DNA of 64,000 nt, taken from assembly GCA_037178675.1 (NCBI GenBank), contig JAYMGJ010000227.1, forward strand, positions 1-64,000, in the 5' to 3' direction. This stretch comes from Scleroderma bovista (Eukaryota; Basidiomycota; Agaricomycetes; Boletales; Sclerodermataceae). The position numbers and the translations under genes were made by a program. The notes beneath the pieces are model-generated. The model saw only the letters and a list, made by a program, of their open reading frames with translations, was not told the origin of the DNA and did not search any database. Each line of letters opens with the position of its first letter. The stretch's first letter is position 1. Below, piece by piece: positions 1-12,285 of the stretch.

Positions 1-2633
1 CCTCACTCACTTCATTCCGGACACCCCTATCATCATGAAAACTGACACCTCTGACTATGCTGTCGCCAGTATCTTGTCTATTACTTGCACTGATGGAGAA
101 ATTCGTCCAGTCGCCTACTACTCCCGGACCTTGACTGCTCCGGAGCTAAACAATGACACCCACAATAAGGAATTACTTGCTATCTTCAAAGCATTCTGGA
201 ACTGGAACCACTACCTCAAAGGCTCTGCCTCCCCTATTGACGTCATCACAGACCACAAAAATCTTGAGTATTTCTCCACATCAAAAGTACTCTCCCGCCG
301 GCAAGCCTGGTGGTCTGAATCTTTATTGCAGTTTAATCTTGTCATTCGCTTCTGCCCCAGAAAACTCAGTGCCAAGCCAGACACTCTCACTAGACGATGG
401 GATGTCTACCCCAAAGAGGCTACACCTGGGTTAACCCCCAAAATCTCCGGCCGGTGTTCACTCAAGAACAGCTCACTAATTCACTTCACGCCACCTATCT
501 AGAGTTCCCAGTCCTCCATGCAGTTGCAATCATGGACATAGAAACACTCCATAACAACATCCTCTCTGCACTACCCTTTGACCCCATTGCCCAGATCCAC
601 CTTGCAGACCCTCTGGACTTTCATTGGTCTGCCAATGAAGCAGGATTCCTCTGACTAGACAGTTATATCTACGTACCGGACTCAGATGATCTCTGTCTCT
701 GTGTCCTCCGGTATCAACATAACCACCCCCTAGCTGGCCACTTTGGGCAAAATCGGACTCTGGAGCTAATCTGGTGTGAGTATACTTGGCCTGGTCTCCG
801 GACCTTCATCAAGGACTACATCCAGTCATGTACCTCTTGCACATGAGCTAAGACACCATGCCATAGACCCTATGGACTGCTGAAACAGCTCCCCATACCA
901 GAGAAGCCTTGGAATTCCATCTCTATGGATTTCATTGAGCAACTCCCTTCATCCACTGGCTTCACAGCCATCCTGGTCATAGTAGACCGGCTTTCTAAAC
1001 AAGCCATATTCATTCCTACTCACAACACCATCACTAGCCTGGAGCTTGCAAAGCTCTTCCTCCTCCATGTGTTCTCCAAGCACAGTGTCCCCACCCATGT
1101 TATCTCAGATCACAGTACTGAGTTTGTCTCCCACTTCTTCCAGTCACTTGGAAAAGCCCTCGACATGCACCTCCATTTCACCTCTGGTTACCACCTGGAA
1201 GGCAATGGCCAGACAGAGCGATCCAACCAGACACTCGAACAGTACCTCCATGTCTACTGCAACTACCAGCAGGACAATTGGGCGGACCTACTCCCTCTGG
1301 CTGAGTTTGCTTATAACAATGCATCTAGTGCTACCACCGGAGTCTCACCATTCTTCGCTAACAAGGGTTATCATCCTAACATTTCCATCTACTGTTACGA
1401 CCATGTCCAACTCCAGATCATATCCGGTTACTCCGGTCACATTGCGGTCCTACAGCTCAACTCTGGTCATTCTCAGTTACTCCAGCCAATGGTCGTGCAG
1501 ATAACCTTCCGCTAACTACGAACCTTGGTCTAGCCCACATACAGTCTTTACCACACTTGCCCGTCTACCCTGCCTTGACGTGAGTTCTCCGTGAGCTTGT
1601 TATATCTCATACCTTGTAGTATTTTCACTGGACCTACTTTATTTTCGTCGGACCTGATCTATCCCTTACTCCGGTCGTCCCTTGTCCGCCATTAGGCTGT
1701 TTACTTGTCACCATATATACTCTTCCCTAGTTTGCACTTAGTATAAGTACTCTGTAGATTATCCTGTACTCCCTAGTCTGAAATCAACCATAGTCTCTAC
1801 TCCTGATCTTGCCCATCTCTGTCTCTGTCTCTGTCTCCCCTTCTTGACCGGAACCTACACAAGGGATCAACGCTCGTTGTCCTTAGTCATTGAATCCAAA
1901 CGGTCACCAACTCCAGCCGGACTAATCTCTTGTCCAGCCCTCTGCCCTCTCCCTTTGTCCATTTCTGTCCGGACCTGACCGGACCCCCTACCGGAGTAGA
2001 CCCAGACTTGACATCTACCCAGAACATGACATGACCTCCACCAGGGCTTGTGATTATGCAGTCGACCTTGAGTCGCTGCACCAATACCTTCAAGAAGAGA
2101 TGGCTAACGCACACCTTCACTACCAAGGTCCAGCTGATGCCAAACATACTCCGGCACCGGATTTCAAGGTTGGCAATCAAGTATACATGAAAGCCAAATA
2201 CTTCTGGTCTACTCGACCATCTAAAAAACTATCAGAAAAGAACCTTGGGCCCTATACCATCATAGCTCAAGTGGGCTCCCTCTCCTTTACACTCCACCTT
2301 CCAGATTCCATGCATGCAGTTCACCCTGTCTTCCACATCTCCCAACTCAAACCAGCCATACCCAACACTATACTGGACCAGATACAACCTCCTTTGCCAC
2401 TGGTTGAAGTAGATGGTGAACTGGAGTTCGAGATCTCTGAGATCCTCGACTCCAAGGTTGACCATTGCCGTAAATCTTGCAAGCTACTCTACTTGGTACG
2501 TTGGTCCAGTTACAAGGGGACTGACAAAGAAACATCATGGCTTCTCACCACTGAACTAGGCAATGCAACAGAACTGTTAGAAAATTATCATGTCTGGTAC
2601 CTGGACAAACCTGGACCACTCACGTCCATGTAA
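1..2633 (+). pseudogene. Ty3/gypsy chromovirus polyprotein, 3' part, decayed (gypsy-1)
   Basis: The window opens inside the RNase H region of a Ty3 Pol polyprotein. After it come the zinc-binding part of integrase, the integrase catalytic core (about 925-1,392) and, beyond an inserted solo LTR, the integrase C-terminus and a chromodomain (about 2,420-2,610). It is a close relative of gypsy-3 at 34,186-36,075, which gives an in-window reference. It is dead: there is a frameshift near 405-440, TGA stops at 652-654 and 844-846 where gypsy-3 has Arg, and several Arg-to-Cys or Arg-to-Trp changes, all as expected from C-to-T change in CpG. The LTR interrupts codons at 1,393-2,013. If the LTR and one target duplication are removed, the frame continues from integrase into the chromodomain half. 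The 5' part lies outside the window. Confidence 0.9.
1393..2013 (+). mobile_element. Solo LTR, family LTR-A, inside gypsy-1 integrase
   Basis: A 621-base block starting TGTTACGACC and ending GACTTGACA. It is flanked by the 5-base target duplication TCTAC (1,388-1,392 and 2,014-2,018). The same block recurs at 7,578-8,199 and 38,007-38,627. No internal retroelement sequence remains, so this is a solo LTR left by recombination between two LTRs. The family is rich in TCCGG-type motifs. This copy has lost some CpGs compared with the 38-kb copy. Confidence 0.93.
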
Positions 2634-2797
2634 CAATACTCTCGCTCTCTGTTTCTCTGTTATCCGTTTCCCTCTCTGTCTCTCCTCTCTGTTTCACTCC
2701 GTCTTGTAATATCACTCACAAAATCCAGCCCACCTTTCTTTATAAACAAAAGTCAAACTAATTACACTTTCTATTTACAAAGTCCAGACTGGACCAT

Positions 2798-3625
2798 TTA
2801 CTCTGGCACAGCACTGCCAGGGTTCTCTCGCTTCTCTTGGAGCCCCTGGACCTCCTGTTCAACCTCCTCTGGGTTGACTTCCACCTCACTATCCTCTGAC
2901 TCCTCATCTTTGTCCCAGGGCGCCATGAAGAAACGGCACTTCTTGAGAAAGGTCTCGAGGCCAGCGCTCAGGCGGTTGTTGGACCACGATATGGATCTTG
3001 TAGAGTCCACAATCTGGGCCATCTGCCCGGTCATCACCTCCACTGCAGCTGTCAGCTTGTCCATCCACTCCAGGAATGCCCCAGAGTTGAGTCTGGACTT
3101 GGAGCCAGACGGACCCACCACCTCCACTGTCTCGTCGTTGTCATTGTTGGCGACCTTTGCCAGCTTCTTCTTCTTCTGTTTTTACCACCTCGCAGTGACA
3201 CCGCTACCTCCTTCTCCTTTGCCTTGCCTTTGCCTTTGTCCACTACCAGACTGGGACCCCCCACCTCTGGCCACTCGCACTTCTCCTTGAGGCCAGCACA
3301 CTTCATGCATGCCCACTGTTTTGGCTTCTCTGGGTCATGCTCACACACTGCGCGATGCTTTGCACAATGCATGCATCTACAAAAGAAGTCAGCAAAACAA
3401 AAAAGCAGAAATAGAATAAAAGGAAACTTACTGGACATCTCCTACTGGACTTGCCTCCAGTTCCTCCCTTGCTCTCTTCTTCGACACCTCCTGTGCCATT
3501 GCCTTTTGCTTGGTGGCTACCTCCACCACCCTCTGTTTGGCAGCCACCTCCACCTCCACCGCCTTCCTCTGCTCCAACTCCACTCTCACCTTGCACTCTG
3601 CCTCTTCCCTTGCCTTACGCTCCAC
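2798..3625 (-). pseudogene. Antisense accessory ORF of gypsy-1, coiled coil plus cysteine cluster
   Basis: This gene is convergent with pol. Exon 1 (about 3,625-3,432) encodes a charged Glu/Lys/Arg/Val helix. A GT-AG intron (about 3,431-3,378) follows. The next exon holds a cysteine cluster of the form C-x2-C-x6-C-x11-C-x2-C-x5-C (about 3,375-3,265) and then a basic Lys/Arg/Gly tract. A one-base frameshift near 3,180 separates it from the C-terminal part (about 3,160-2,798), which has a leucine/glutamine helix and an acidic tail. A related cysteine layout is seen in the KDZ cargo gene at 39,337-41,160, and a similar charged helix in the accessory gene of gypsy-3. The function is unknown. Zinc or nucleic-acid binding is a guess from the cysteines. 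Confidence 0.6.
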
Positions 3626-3649
3626 CTCCTCACATGCCAGCCTCTCCCT

Positions 3650-3850
3650 CTGTCCCCATCTCCATCTCCATCTCCATCACCTTGACCAGAACCTATGCAA
3701 GGGATCAACACACATCGTCCTTGTCATTGAATCCAAGTGGTCACCAACTCTGGCTGGACTAATCCCTTGTCCAGCCCTCTGCTCTCTTCCTTCATCTGCA
3801 TTCATCCAGACTTGACCAGACCCCCTACCAGAGTAGACCTGGACTTGACA
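3650..3850 (+). mobile_element. LTR-A 3' fragment, heavily CpG-depleted
   Basis: The last roughly 200 bases of an LTR-A copy, ending GGACTTGACA at 3,850. It follows the same order of short motifs as the full copies, but almost every CCGG of the younger copies reads CCAG or CTGG here. It may be the remains of the 3' LTR of gypsy-1 or an older independent insertion. It cuts off the Plavaka transposase that begins at 3,851. The upstream two thirds of the LTR are missing. Confidence 0.8.
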
Positions 3851-6402
3851 CTCTCCAAATCTAAATAGCTCCTGATCATATGAAGCAGCCAATAACCTTC
3901 CTGAGTTTTTGTGTGGGTCATCACATTCAGGCAGGCATAAAATACCTCCTGAGATGAATAGATTAGAATGAAGTTGAGGACAATAAATACTAATGATGCA
4001 ACCAACCCTTGCCAAATCACACATCTTGTTTCCATCAGTAAATGTGATGTGAATGAAGGTATCAAAATGATGAAGACTCTGCCATCAAGGAAAAAGTGAA
4101 ACACTGATAATAATGTCAAACAAACACATTAGCAAAGGAAGAATATTAGATTTGAAAATGAGACAGCCATACTTCTCTTCTACACATGTCTGAATCCCAT
4201 GACCAAGTGCCTTGAGAATAGTCTTCAGATCTTGGAGTATATGTTTGCCAAAAAGGCCATGGTCACCCAAGTGCAATTTATCAACACTTAATGCATCATG
4301 AGGATCTGAGTTTTCAACCCTCCAGAAGACATTCTAGCATTGAAACCAGAGGGTTATACCATTGTTAATTTGACAAGTAGCAATGTGTAACTCATCTGTA
4401 CAGGACGTAAACCCAATGCTTTTAACCTTTCCTCACCCACTGACTTCTTAGCTTCCCAGGCCTCCAGAGCCAACCTCCCCTGCTCCACTGTCCTCAAAGG
4501 ATGATTTTTTGTAAGGTCATGAAGTTCTTCAAGAGGTACAAGACAGATAGGGCAGGGACACTTTGAATTAACACCACGTAAAAGTGCCATCACACACCTG
4601 CATAATTATTTAAATGAATAAGATTTAGTAAATGCACAGTACACAGGAAGTTACAACTCACTGCTCTTCATAATCAGCAGACAATATAAGAATGAGTGGG
4701 AAAAGCCAGCATAGAATAGCATCATAGCATTCATGAGCATAACCTGTCTTTGACAACTCTATCACCATCTCAAGAAATTTGAGAAATGCTTCATGCCAGA
4801 CAACACATTTAAAGTTAGCATATGATGTTTTGCCTTCATCAGATGCAGCCTCTGGAACCTAGAAGGTGATATCATTCAGTATTACAATCAATATCCTTAA
4901 TAGAATGTAAATGTACAATTGGTAACCAGCCAACAACACAACCCCCTCCTATTTGATCACTGTTTTGTATATGAACAGGTAAGTTTGCACAACAGGCAAT
5001 GACAGGATAGCCCTTGACTGTGCCATGTGAGGACAACTTTGTCTTATCAGCATATAGAATAAATGCAAATGGGACAGCATTTGGGACATTTGGTAGATGT
5101 GACTGAGATGTGACAATAATTAGCATAGAGTAATGGGCAGACTTAGAATACCATGACTAGTACCTGAATATCCCACCATCTGTCTCCAGTCCATGGTTCA
5201 CTGTAGAAGCGCTCATACTTGATGCCATTATGATGATAAACCTGTTGTGCATCCCACACAAAGTGTGGTGCAAGAAGAGGGTTATGCAAAAGGTCAAGAG
5301 CCCAGTCCCATAATGGGCAAACATAGACATCAAATGTTCGAACTTCCTTTTGATATGGGGCATTGATCTCACACCGTGAGAACTATCAAATAATAGTAAT
5401 TATTGAGTAAAACACAAAAGATTACTAGTATGGACACACTGGTGTTAATTGCTGAGCTGCAGTATCCCAAGCTTGATGGAGGTCAGACTGACTCTTCATC
5501 GTAACCTGAGTTGAGCCATCAGATACACTTGAAAATAGCTTCAGAAGGGCATTTATATGATGCTCATTGAGGCCAGCCTCTAGTGCAATCATAGCAAACT
5601 CAAAGTCTCCACATGATTTAAAGGGTCTCCAAGGCTGATCATCAGACAATGGTACAGGCTCACCACCACCATTGATGCCAAACTCATCATAGGTGTGGAA
5701 CTGGGGTGGCCGGCTGGAGCATGGATGGTATTCAGTTTTGAACTCAGGTGGACCAGCCTGTGAGGATGCCACAGGACTTGCTGACATTCTATTGCTCCCC
5801 ATCGAAACATTAGATGGTCCTGAACAAATCTCAGTCAGTCAGTATGTAATTTTGACTGAAATATACCTGGACTGTGTGCAGGAAGATCATCCTGACACAC
5901 ATCAGCAAAGTGCACATCATCAGGCGGATTTGTATCTGTGATCGGACATTTGACATCCGAGGGAGTCAGAGATTCGAAACAGATACTAGTAGTAAGGAAT
6001 ATTACTCACTGTCATCTAATACAGATGCAATGCGTGCATCATCTCTGGCATTGATGCCATGCAATTGTGATGGTCCAGGTTCAAGAATTGCTGAGTCATC
6101 ATCACCCAACACAGAGTGAGCCCTGCATCATCGGAGCTGGCCTAGTTGTGGGTCATAATATTAGTCACAGTAATAGACATTAATAGAAACTGTCATTATA
6201 GTAGAGAATATGTACTTATCTCCAGTTCAATGTTGCAGCCCGCTTCCTGTTGTTCATTCTCAATACGCTTCTGGCAGCTGTCTTTGTGTTGTCGTAAACC
6301 CTGGATCTTGAGTTGCTTTGAACAGTATTTGCAACTGTGTAGTTCATTCAGAGTTTCTTCCAAGTACTTATATTTGCCTCTGGGGTTGTGTTCGGCTGGC
6401 AT
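3851..6402 (-). pseudogene. Plavaka-family DNA transposase, truncated
   Basis: Plavaka transposases are a family of DNA-transposon transposases expanded in Agaricomycetes. On the minus strand the expected blocks appear in order: an N-terminal C-x2-C...H...C zinc finger (about 6,340-6,270); a block with WRPFKSCGDFEFA-type residues (about 5,640-5,570); a Trp-rich block with a WDWALDLLHNP core (about 5,310-5,157); the VPFAFILYADKTKLS block (about 5,080-5,030); and a segment running into a C-P-C-P-I-C motif (about 4,850-4,530). A C-terminal block with FYACLNVMTH lies near 3,950-3,860. Small introns separate several blocks. The gene ends abruptly at the LTR-A fragment at 3,850. Some joins need frame changes, so it is probably inactive. 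Confidence 0.82.
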
Positions 6403-6981
6403 GTCAATGCTCTAGTAGAAAGACTGAGGGACGTGGGAGAAGAAGGAAGAACCGCAACAATGTGTCTGACTTCAACATGTTGAACTTTGCACATATGCCT
6501 TATCAGGCATTTTGATTATCTCGACCATCTTGGAATGTCAATATTATATAATGATAATGCCGTTACAAAATATGTGGGGTAATTATCGTGACTTCTCGCA
6601 TGAAATTCACCTTCCCCTCACCTGTGTTGAACTGTTCACTACGGTCTGCCTTGAGTTCAGATGCAATTGCTCTCTTATTACTGTTAGTTAGAGAATTTTT
6701 TGATCCTTTACATAATGTACATATGGACACCATTGACAAGCTATGGAAAACAACAATGGTGTATGATTATGAGTAATGAGGTGACAGAACAAAAACATGT
6801 GTGACAAGGACAGAATCGGAATGAGGTAGAATACTGCTCAGTGACTCGCCTGTTATCAACCCAAGTAAGAGACACGACATAGAGGCGGAACTTGTCCATT
6901 AAGTAGTGACCATGTGTCACGCCCCCCCCCCCTCCCCCCTAGGTCAATGATGGCACTGTATACAATATATGGCTTCTTTCG
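6403..6981. other. Intergenic stretch with no gene recognised
   Basis: AT-leaning sequence between the Plavaka N-terminus and the cyclin tail. A C-rich low-complexity tract lies near 6,919-6,942. The short open frames show no conserved motif and I do not call them. Confidence 0.6.
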
Positions 6982-8458
6982 TCAAGCACTCCGGCGATGA
7001 GGAAGCCAATACGCTGAAAGGTCCTCAATGCTGGCTGGGGTGGGGGTGACACAGGAGGCAGGGGATGATGTAATGGAGTACGTTGGTGAGGGCGTTTCTG
7101 GGGATGAACAGAATGCGGGCAATATAGTAGCCACATAATGTGCATTTGGCAGTGAGTACCGCTGCTCGTTTGATGGCGATGGGATGAGGCCACAAGTGGG
7201 GGCGAACGACGGTATATCGGAGGACGGTGTGGTCGATTCTGACTTCTTCATTAGTGGAAGAATACAAGTGGGATATGAGCCAGGGCCTGCAAAGTCCTTG
7301 CACACCATTTCCTCGAATTCCTTCAATGTCGTCGGATTGATGTTTAGCTCCCTCTCCAAATATTGGCACACCTCTTTCTCCATCTGGTTGATTTCCCTCA
7401 GCTGGAACATTCCCTGCACAACAATTGACCACAATTTGTTCGAGTACGTGTCAATGTCGCAGATGATCCCCTTGCTGGTCAACATGAACACGGATACGAA
7501 GAGACGGTGGCCCGATGATCCCCATGCAGTGGGAAAACAAGCCTCGAGTCTTTGAAGGAGGGAAAGGGCTGCAAAAGTGTTACGACCATGTCCAACTCCG
7601 GACTCTTATCCGGCCACTCCGGTCGCATCGCAGCACTACAGCTCAACTCCGGACCTCTGCGCGTTACTCCGGTCCCGGACGCGCACATACTCTTCCGCTA
7701 AGTGCGACCCTTTGCATTAATCCCTATCCAGTCGTTACTTCACTTCTCCGTCAACCCTGTAGTACCGTGAGTTCTCCGTGCTCTGTTTATATCTTCTACC
7801 TTGTAGTATTTTCTCCGGACCTTACTTATTTTCATCGGACCTGACCTAGTCCCAACTCCGGTTATTCCTTGTCCGCCCATTGGGCTGTTTACTTGTCACC
7901 GTAAATACTCGACCCTAGTTCTCCGTAGTATAAGTACCCTGTACTCCGTCCTGTATACCTCAGTCTGAAATCAACTTAGTCACTACTCCAGTCTCTGTCT
8001 GTCTCTGTCTCTGTCTCCGTCCCTATCACCTTGACCGGAACCTACACAAGGGATCAACGCACGTCGTCCTTGTCGTTGAATCCAAGCGGTCACCAACTCC
8101 GGCCGGACTAATCCCTCGTCCAGCCCTCTGCCCCCTCCCTTCATCCGCGCTCGTCCGGACTTGACCGGACCTCCTACCGGAGTAGACCCGGACTTGACAA
8201 AGTGACCAAAGGGTGTAGTTTCATCTGATGGAGGGCGTACGTGATAAAATGATAAGGAAAGTTGAGCCAGATGACACCAGCAGCATCAGCAGCTCCAGAA
8301 GGTGGATGGGGCTTCTGATGCATTGGAAGGAGTAGAGATGACAAAAGAATGTGAGTGCTTAAAACTGGGGATAATGTATCCGGGGGGAGAGGCATTGTGC
8401 ATTGTATGAAAGGGAGATGTGGCAGGCAGGTTGGACAGCCCTTACAATGCTCTGACAA
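6982..8458 (-). pseudogene. Fungal cyclin gene split by a solo LTR
   Basis: The minus strand encodes a cyclin N-domain resembling PCL/G1-type fungal cyclins: a helix at about 8,260-8,205, then after the solo LTR a block containing RLEACFPTAW, FVSVFMLTSK, a DTYSN motif and LREINQMEKEVCQYLERELN (about 7,570-7,330). A Ser/Pro-rich tail ends at 6,982. Removing the LTR-A insertion joins the halves in frame (Thr-Phe-Ala-Ala-Leu across the junction). In the family this DTYSN-containing fold binds a cyclin-dependent kinase. The 5' boundary is uncertain. Extra bases in the DTYSN region (IICDID instead of the usual ICDD) suggest further decay. Confidence 0.72.
7578..8199 (+). mobile_element. Solo LTR, family LTR-A, inside cyclin gene
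   Basis: A 622-base LTR-A copy starting TGTTACGACC and ending TTGACA. The flanking duplication is imperfect: AAAAG on the left and AAGTG on the right, sharing AAG. It keeps most CCGG sites, so it looks younger than the copy at 3,650-3,850. It interrupts the cyclin domain on the opposite strand. Confidence 0.9.
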
Positions 8459-8650
8459 TGCTGGAATAATTTATTTTAGTGCCATTATTAATACGACTGG
8501 GTAATTGGAGTGCCTGACAATGCTCATTATAACCCCAATGGGGCATATGACAAGCCGGCGGCATTAAAATGGTACTAAATATTTTTCCGACATGGCATTC
8601 TACCTCACACGCGACTCCCTGAAAAGGGCCGCACATACACCATTCTCTGA

Positions 8651-8806
8651 TATCCGTACGATACGACGGGGATCATACCTGTTTATGCCCAGCATTGGGT
8701 TACTGACAACTACATTGACCTCAAGTTCGAGGACGGCCGCATCCTCGGCTCCGGCAACTTAGCCAGTGGATATGTTCAACGATCTCTCGAGTATACTGAA
8801 TTATAG
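8651..8806 (+). pseudogene. Gene relic, short open fragment
   Basis: A 51-codon reading frame bounded by a TGA at 8,648-8,650 and a TAG at 8,804-8,806. It encodes YPYDTTGIIPVYAQHW near its start and DLKFEDGRILGSGN in the middle. The composition is that of ordinary folded protein and the synonymous GC is higher than in its surroundings, which suggests the 3' end of a lost gene. I do not recognise the family. Confidence 0.35.
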
Positions 8807-9955
8807 TCCCAAACATGGGTATGCCCGCTTCCAAAGACTACTACCGGGAGTATTTCCATCGTAACCCACCTTGAATCTAATTGTGCAGGCGGCGCATCCC
8901 CATCCCTCCCTAGATGCCCGCAACCATTCCTTGACCCGTGTACACCAGCCGGGATAGTAAATGGCCTTTGGTTTCTGGTCACGGGTCGAGCGAACAAAGA
9001 GGCGTTGATAGATCTGGGTGAAACGTGCTTGCTCGGACCTGGGAATGGGTGTGGTGGGCGGGAGTGAAAAATGACCGAGAGAGCCACAGACAGGTACTAG
9101 TAAGGGACAGGGGAAATGTGCACTTCGCATTCTCGCACATAGACTACATCCAATGCCACCAACACTCACTTAGGAATACAAATTTGATTACAAAAAGCTG
9201 CCTGATGCTTGTGCAGCATAGTAGGTTTATATTAATTAACCATGTCTGGGATGGCCAAGGTGTACCTCACGAATGTGACGGACAAAGTTGTGCCTGGCCA
9301 TGTTCACCCCACAGCCAACCCATCTACAAGTGAAGCGCGTCTTCCGGTGCATTCCGCTAATCCCATGTTCGCTTATCATGTGCGCTGCAATGCTGTCACA
9401 CATGATGAATTTGAGGCAAATGACACCCGTGTCACAATCAAGGAATTGACACTGCGAAGAGCAACCTCGGTGCGGATCCTGTTTACAGTCAGCTTTAGTA
9501 TTTCATCATCAAAACAGTAAGGTCATGACACATCCCCTAACCGTTGGGTACGTGTCTCCAACTTCTCCAGAAGGCCCAGCGCCCCAATGCCTATCGACTC
9601 TGAGCTGGAGTGACATGGGAATGGGAAAGGAATGGTAACGTACCCGAAACTTGGCCCTGTATAATGACTGTATATCACCATGTATTCAATCTTAGCTGAA
9701 GTAGCGTAGCATAGGAAGGAGAACACACATGGGTGGCCCAAGATACCTTTCTTCGATGGCGCTATTGGATGCATTGTATTCAAAACCCCTGTGTATGAAC
9801 CTGAGTTTACTCTCGGTGGGACAGGAAAAAGGGACAACACACTCTATGGCGTAGCATCTCCCTTGGATGATGTTCGTTTCAGCTGTTGATAGTGATCTTT
9901 GTTAACTAGGATAGCCTCAGTATAATGATTTGCATCACCCTGTCGCGCCACCCTA
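8807..9955. other. Relic region without a recognisable gene
   Basis: Two protein-like stretches are visible: a minus-strand frame at about 9,060-8,830 with an RSEQARFTQIYQRLFVRS-type segment, and a plus-strand frame at 9,242-9,520 containing HDEFEANDTRVTIKEL. Neither shows a family motif, a credible start or splice structure. They may be debris of lost genes. Confidence 0.35.
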
Positions 9956-12285
9956 TTAGAGTCTCTTCGGGTGCGTAAATACGATTCCCAAAGTAGACGA
10001 GAATATTCGAGGGTATGCTACAAAAAATGGTGTCAGGTGGAAGATAAGTAAACAGACCAAGCATACCATTATCTGATCAACCTCGTTGACGATCACTGAC
10101 ATTGTCGGACGTGATAGTGGATCGCGTTTCCAGCACAACTGACAAATGCCCCACCAGGCGTCTGTCAGACGACCGCATGTGGCCTCGCTACTAGGACGTT
10201 CTGGTGGACCACGCATAATTTCAACCTTGAGGTCAGACTCGGACTCAGTGCCATGGAAAGGTGATTTCCGGGTAAAGAGTTCCTAAAAAGACTCTGGTGA
10301 GTATGGCAAATAATAAATCAGCGACGTACAAGTACTGTCATTCCAAATGCCCAAACATCTCCCTGCCGTGTCTTGGCGAAACCTCCTGATTCCAATTCCT
10401 CAGGAGCAACCCAATTTAGAGGGCGCGTTGCCGGCGCCTCAAATAACGAGTTGACGAGTGATGTAATGCCAAAAGTGATGAGGGCATGACCTCCTTCGCG
10501 GACCAGCACATTGATCTACCACATTCATATGTCGTAAGCCAATAGGTTCGGGACCGGTGATTGCGCAAGGAATGCGACAATCAGACTTACACCCCTCAAG
10601 TCTCCGTGGATAAGTGGGCAATGCTGGTAGCCGTGAAGGTATTTGAGACCATTTGCAATCCCTAAAAGCTGAGTAGTGACCTAATTGATTACAGGTATGA
10701 CAGCATCAACAGAGTAACATACCAATGGGCCAGGATCAACCCCTTCGTCTTGGACGTAGTCGTATGCATTCTCCAGCTCCACCCATGTAGATACAATTGA
10801 CAATGTATAATCGAACTTGGTGGTAATTCCAAGCACAGGAGTAATGTTCGTGTGATGGACTTTTGACCACAGAAGTACTTCCTGCAGAATATTCTTTACA
10901 CGAGTCAGATTGAAAACCAATATAGTGAGATATCCAAACCTCTACAGTCTCTTCATTTGCAGCTCGTAGACCAGCACGAATGATTTGCAATGTTAATAGT
11001 GTTCCTGCTGATTCTAGTACTCCTTGAAACATTATTACAACACCATCACCGGAAGTAGTTAAGTCCGGGTTGCGGGTCACTAGACGATCAAGGTTGATAC
11101 CGAGTAAGGCTGCTCTTTCAGACAACATGTTGAGCCCAAGAGTTAGATATGTGATCTCCTTGTTTGAGTGAGAAAGGGAACGGAACCATGCAAGTGTGCT
11201 CTAACCTCTGTGATTTCGATCCTACTGAGTAGATTCGACGCGGAAGGGCGTAACAGTGGATCAGGTGCCCAGCAGTCAGAACATATGGCCCACCAGCCGG
11301 GTGTCATACGACAGCAAGTCAAGTCATCGCTGGGTAGATCAGGTGGGCCACTCAAAATACGCCTAGCAATTGCCATCCAATGTCTGAGATCAGAGAAAGG
11401 ATTCTTCCGGGTAAATAATTCCTGAAGAAAGTCGAGCAAATTAATCACAGTGTGGATTGTCCAACCATACCAGAATGGTCATCCCAAATGCCCACACATC
11501 ACTTCTAACTGACCATACATCCTCCTGCTCTGAGTTGAACATTTCTGGTGCCATCCAATTGACAGTACCTCCACAAGGTGCGCTGACAGTCAGATTGAAA
11601 GATGATTTAGCCATATGAGTATAACCAAAGTCTGAAATAAGCGCATGTCCCTCATCAGATATGAGTGCATTTGACTTTGTGGATCCATCAAGACAAATTT
11701 CTGTGCTTTGACAAGGAGACGTACGCCTTTCAGATCACCATGGGTTATTGGGCCCTCCGGGTGATTATGAAGATAACATAAGCCACGCGCAATATCCGCA
11801 ACCTATGCATACTAAAGATGAGTGGGTTATAAACGTGTAGTATCTGAATCTACCAATGGGCGAGGATCAACGGTCTTATCTTGCACGTACTCATACGCAG
11901 TGCCCATCGCCATCCATTTCGAAACCAACGATATGCTGACCTCAAAATCAGTTGTCATTCCAATGAATGGGAGAACATTTTTGTGATCGAGTTTGGACCA
12001 GACATGTGCTTCTCGAAGGACTTTCTGATTGATTGTTAGATAAGAAAGAGCGTAAAAAACAAATGTCCAAGGTACGACTTTTATGGTCTTCACATCGCCG
12101 GGTAGTCCCCCCTGAATTGTTTTGACTGCCACCCGGGATCCTGTCTTACGCAAAGTTCCTAGGTATACAGCAGCACAACCACCGCGGAAGGCCAGTCGTT
12201 CTCGATTGATCATGTCATTGAGATTGATGCAATATTCATGTGCGTAGTTAGAAAATTCTTTCAATACTGGCCAGGGATCCGTCAT
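9956..12285 (-). CDS. Tandem TKL-like protein kinase: active-type domain plus pseudokinase
   Basis: Two kinase domains lie head to tail on the minus strand, split by several short introns. The first (about 12,285-11,210) has a degenerate glycine loop (RGGCAAVYLG), the ATP-binding lysine in RVAVKT, an HGDLKG catalytic loop, a DFG (in SDFGY), WMAPEM and DVWAFGMT. The second (about 11,128-9,956) keeps HGDLRG, WVAPEEL and DVWAFGM, but its VAVK lysine is replaced (LQII) and its DFG reads TFG. It therefore looks catalytically dead and may regulate the first. This domain type is strongly expanded in some Agaricomycetes. The start at 12,285 is the first Met of the open frame. One gene is the simplest reading, but two adjacent genes are possible. 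Confidence 0.75.
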
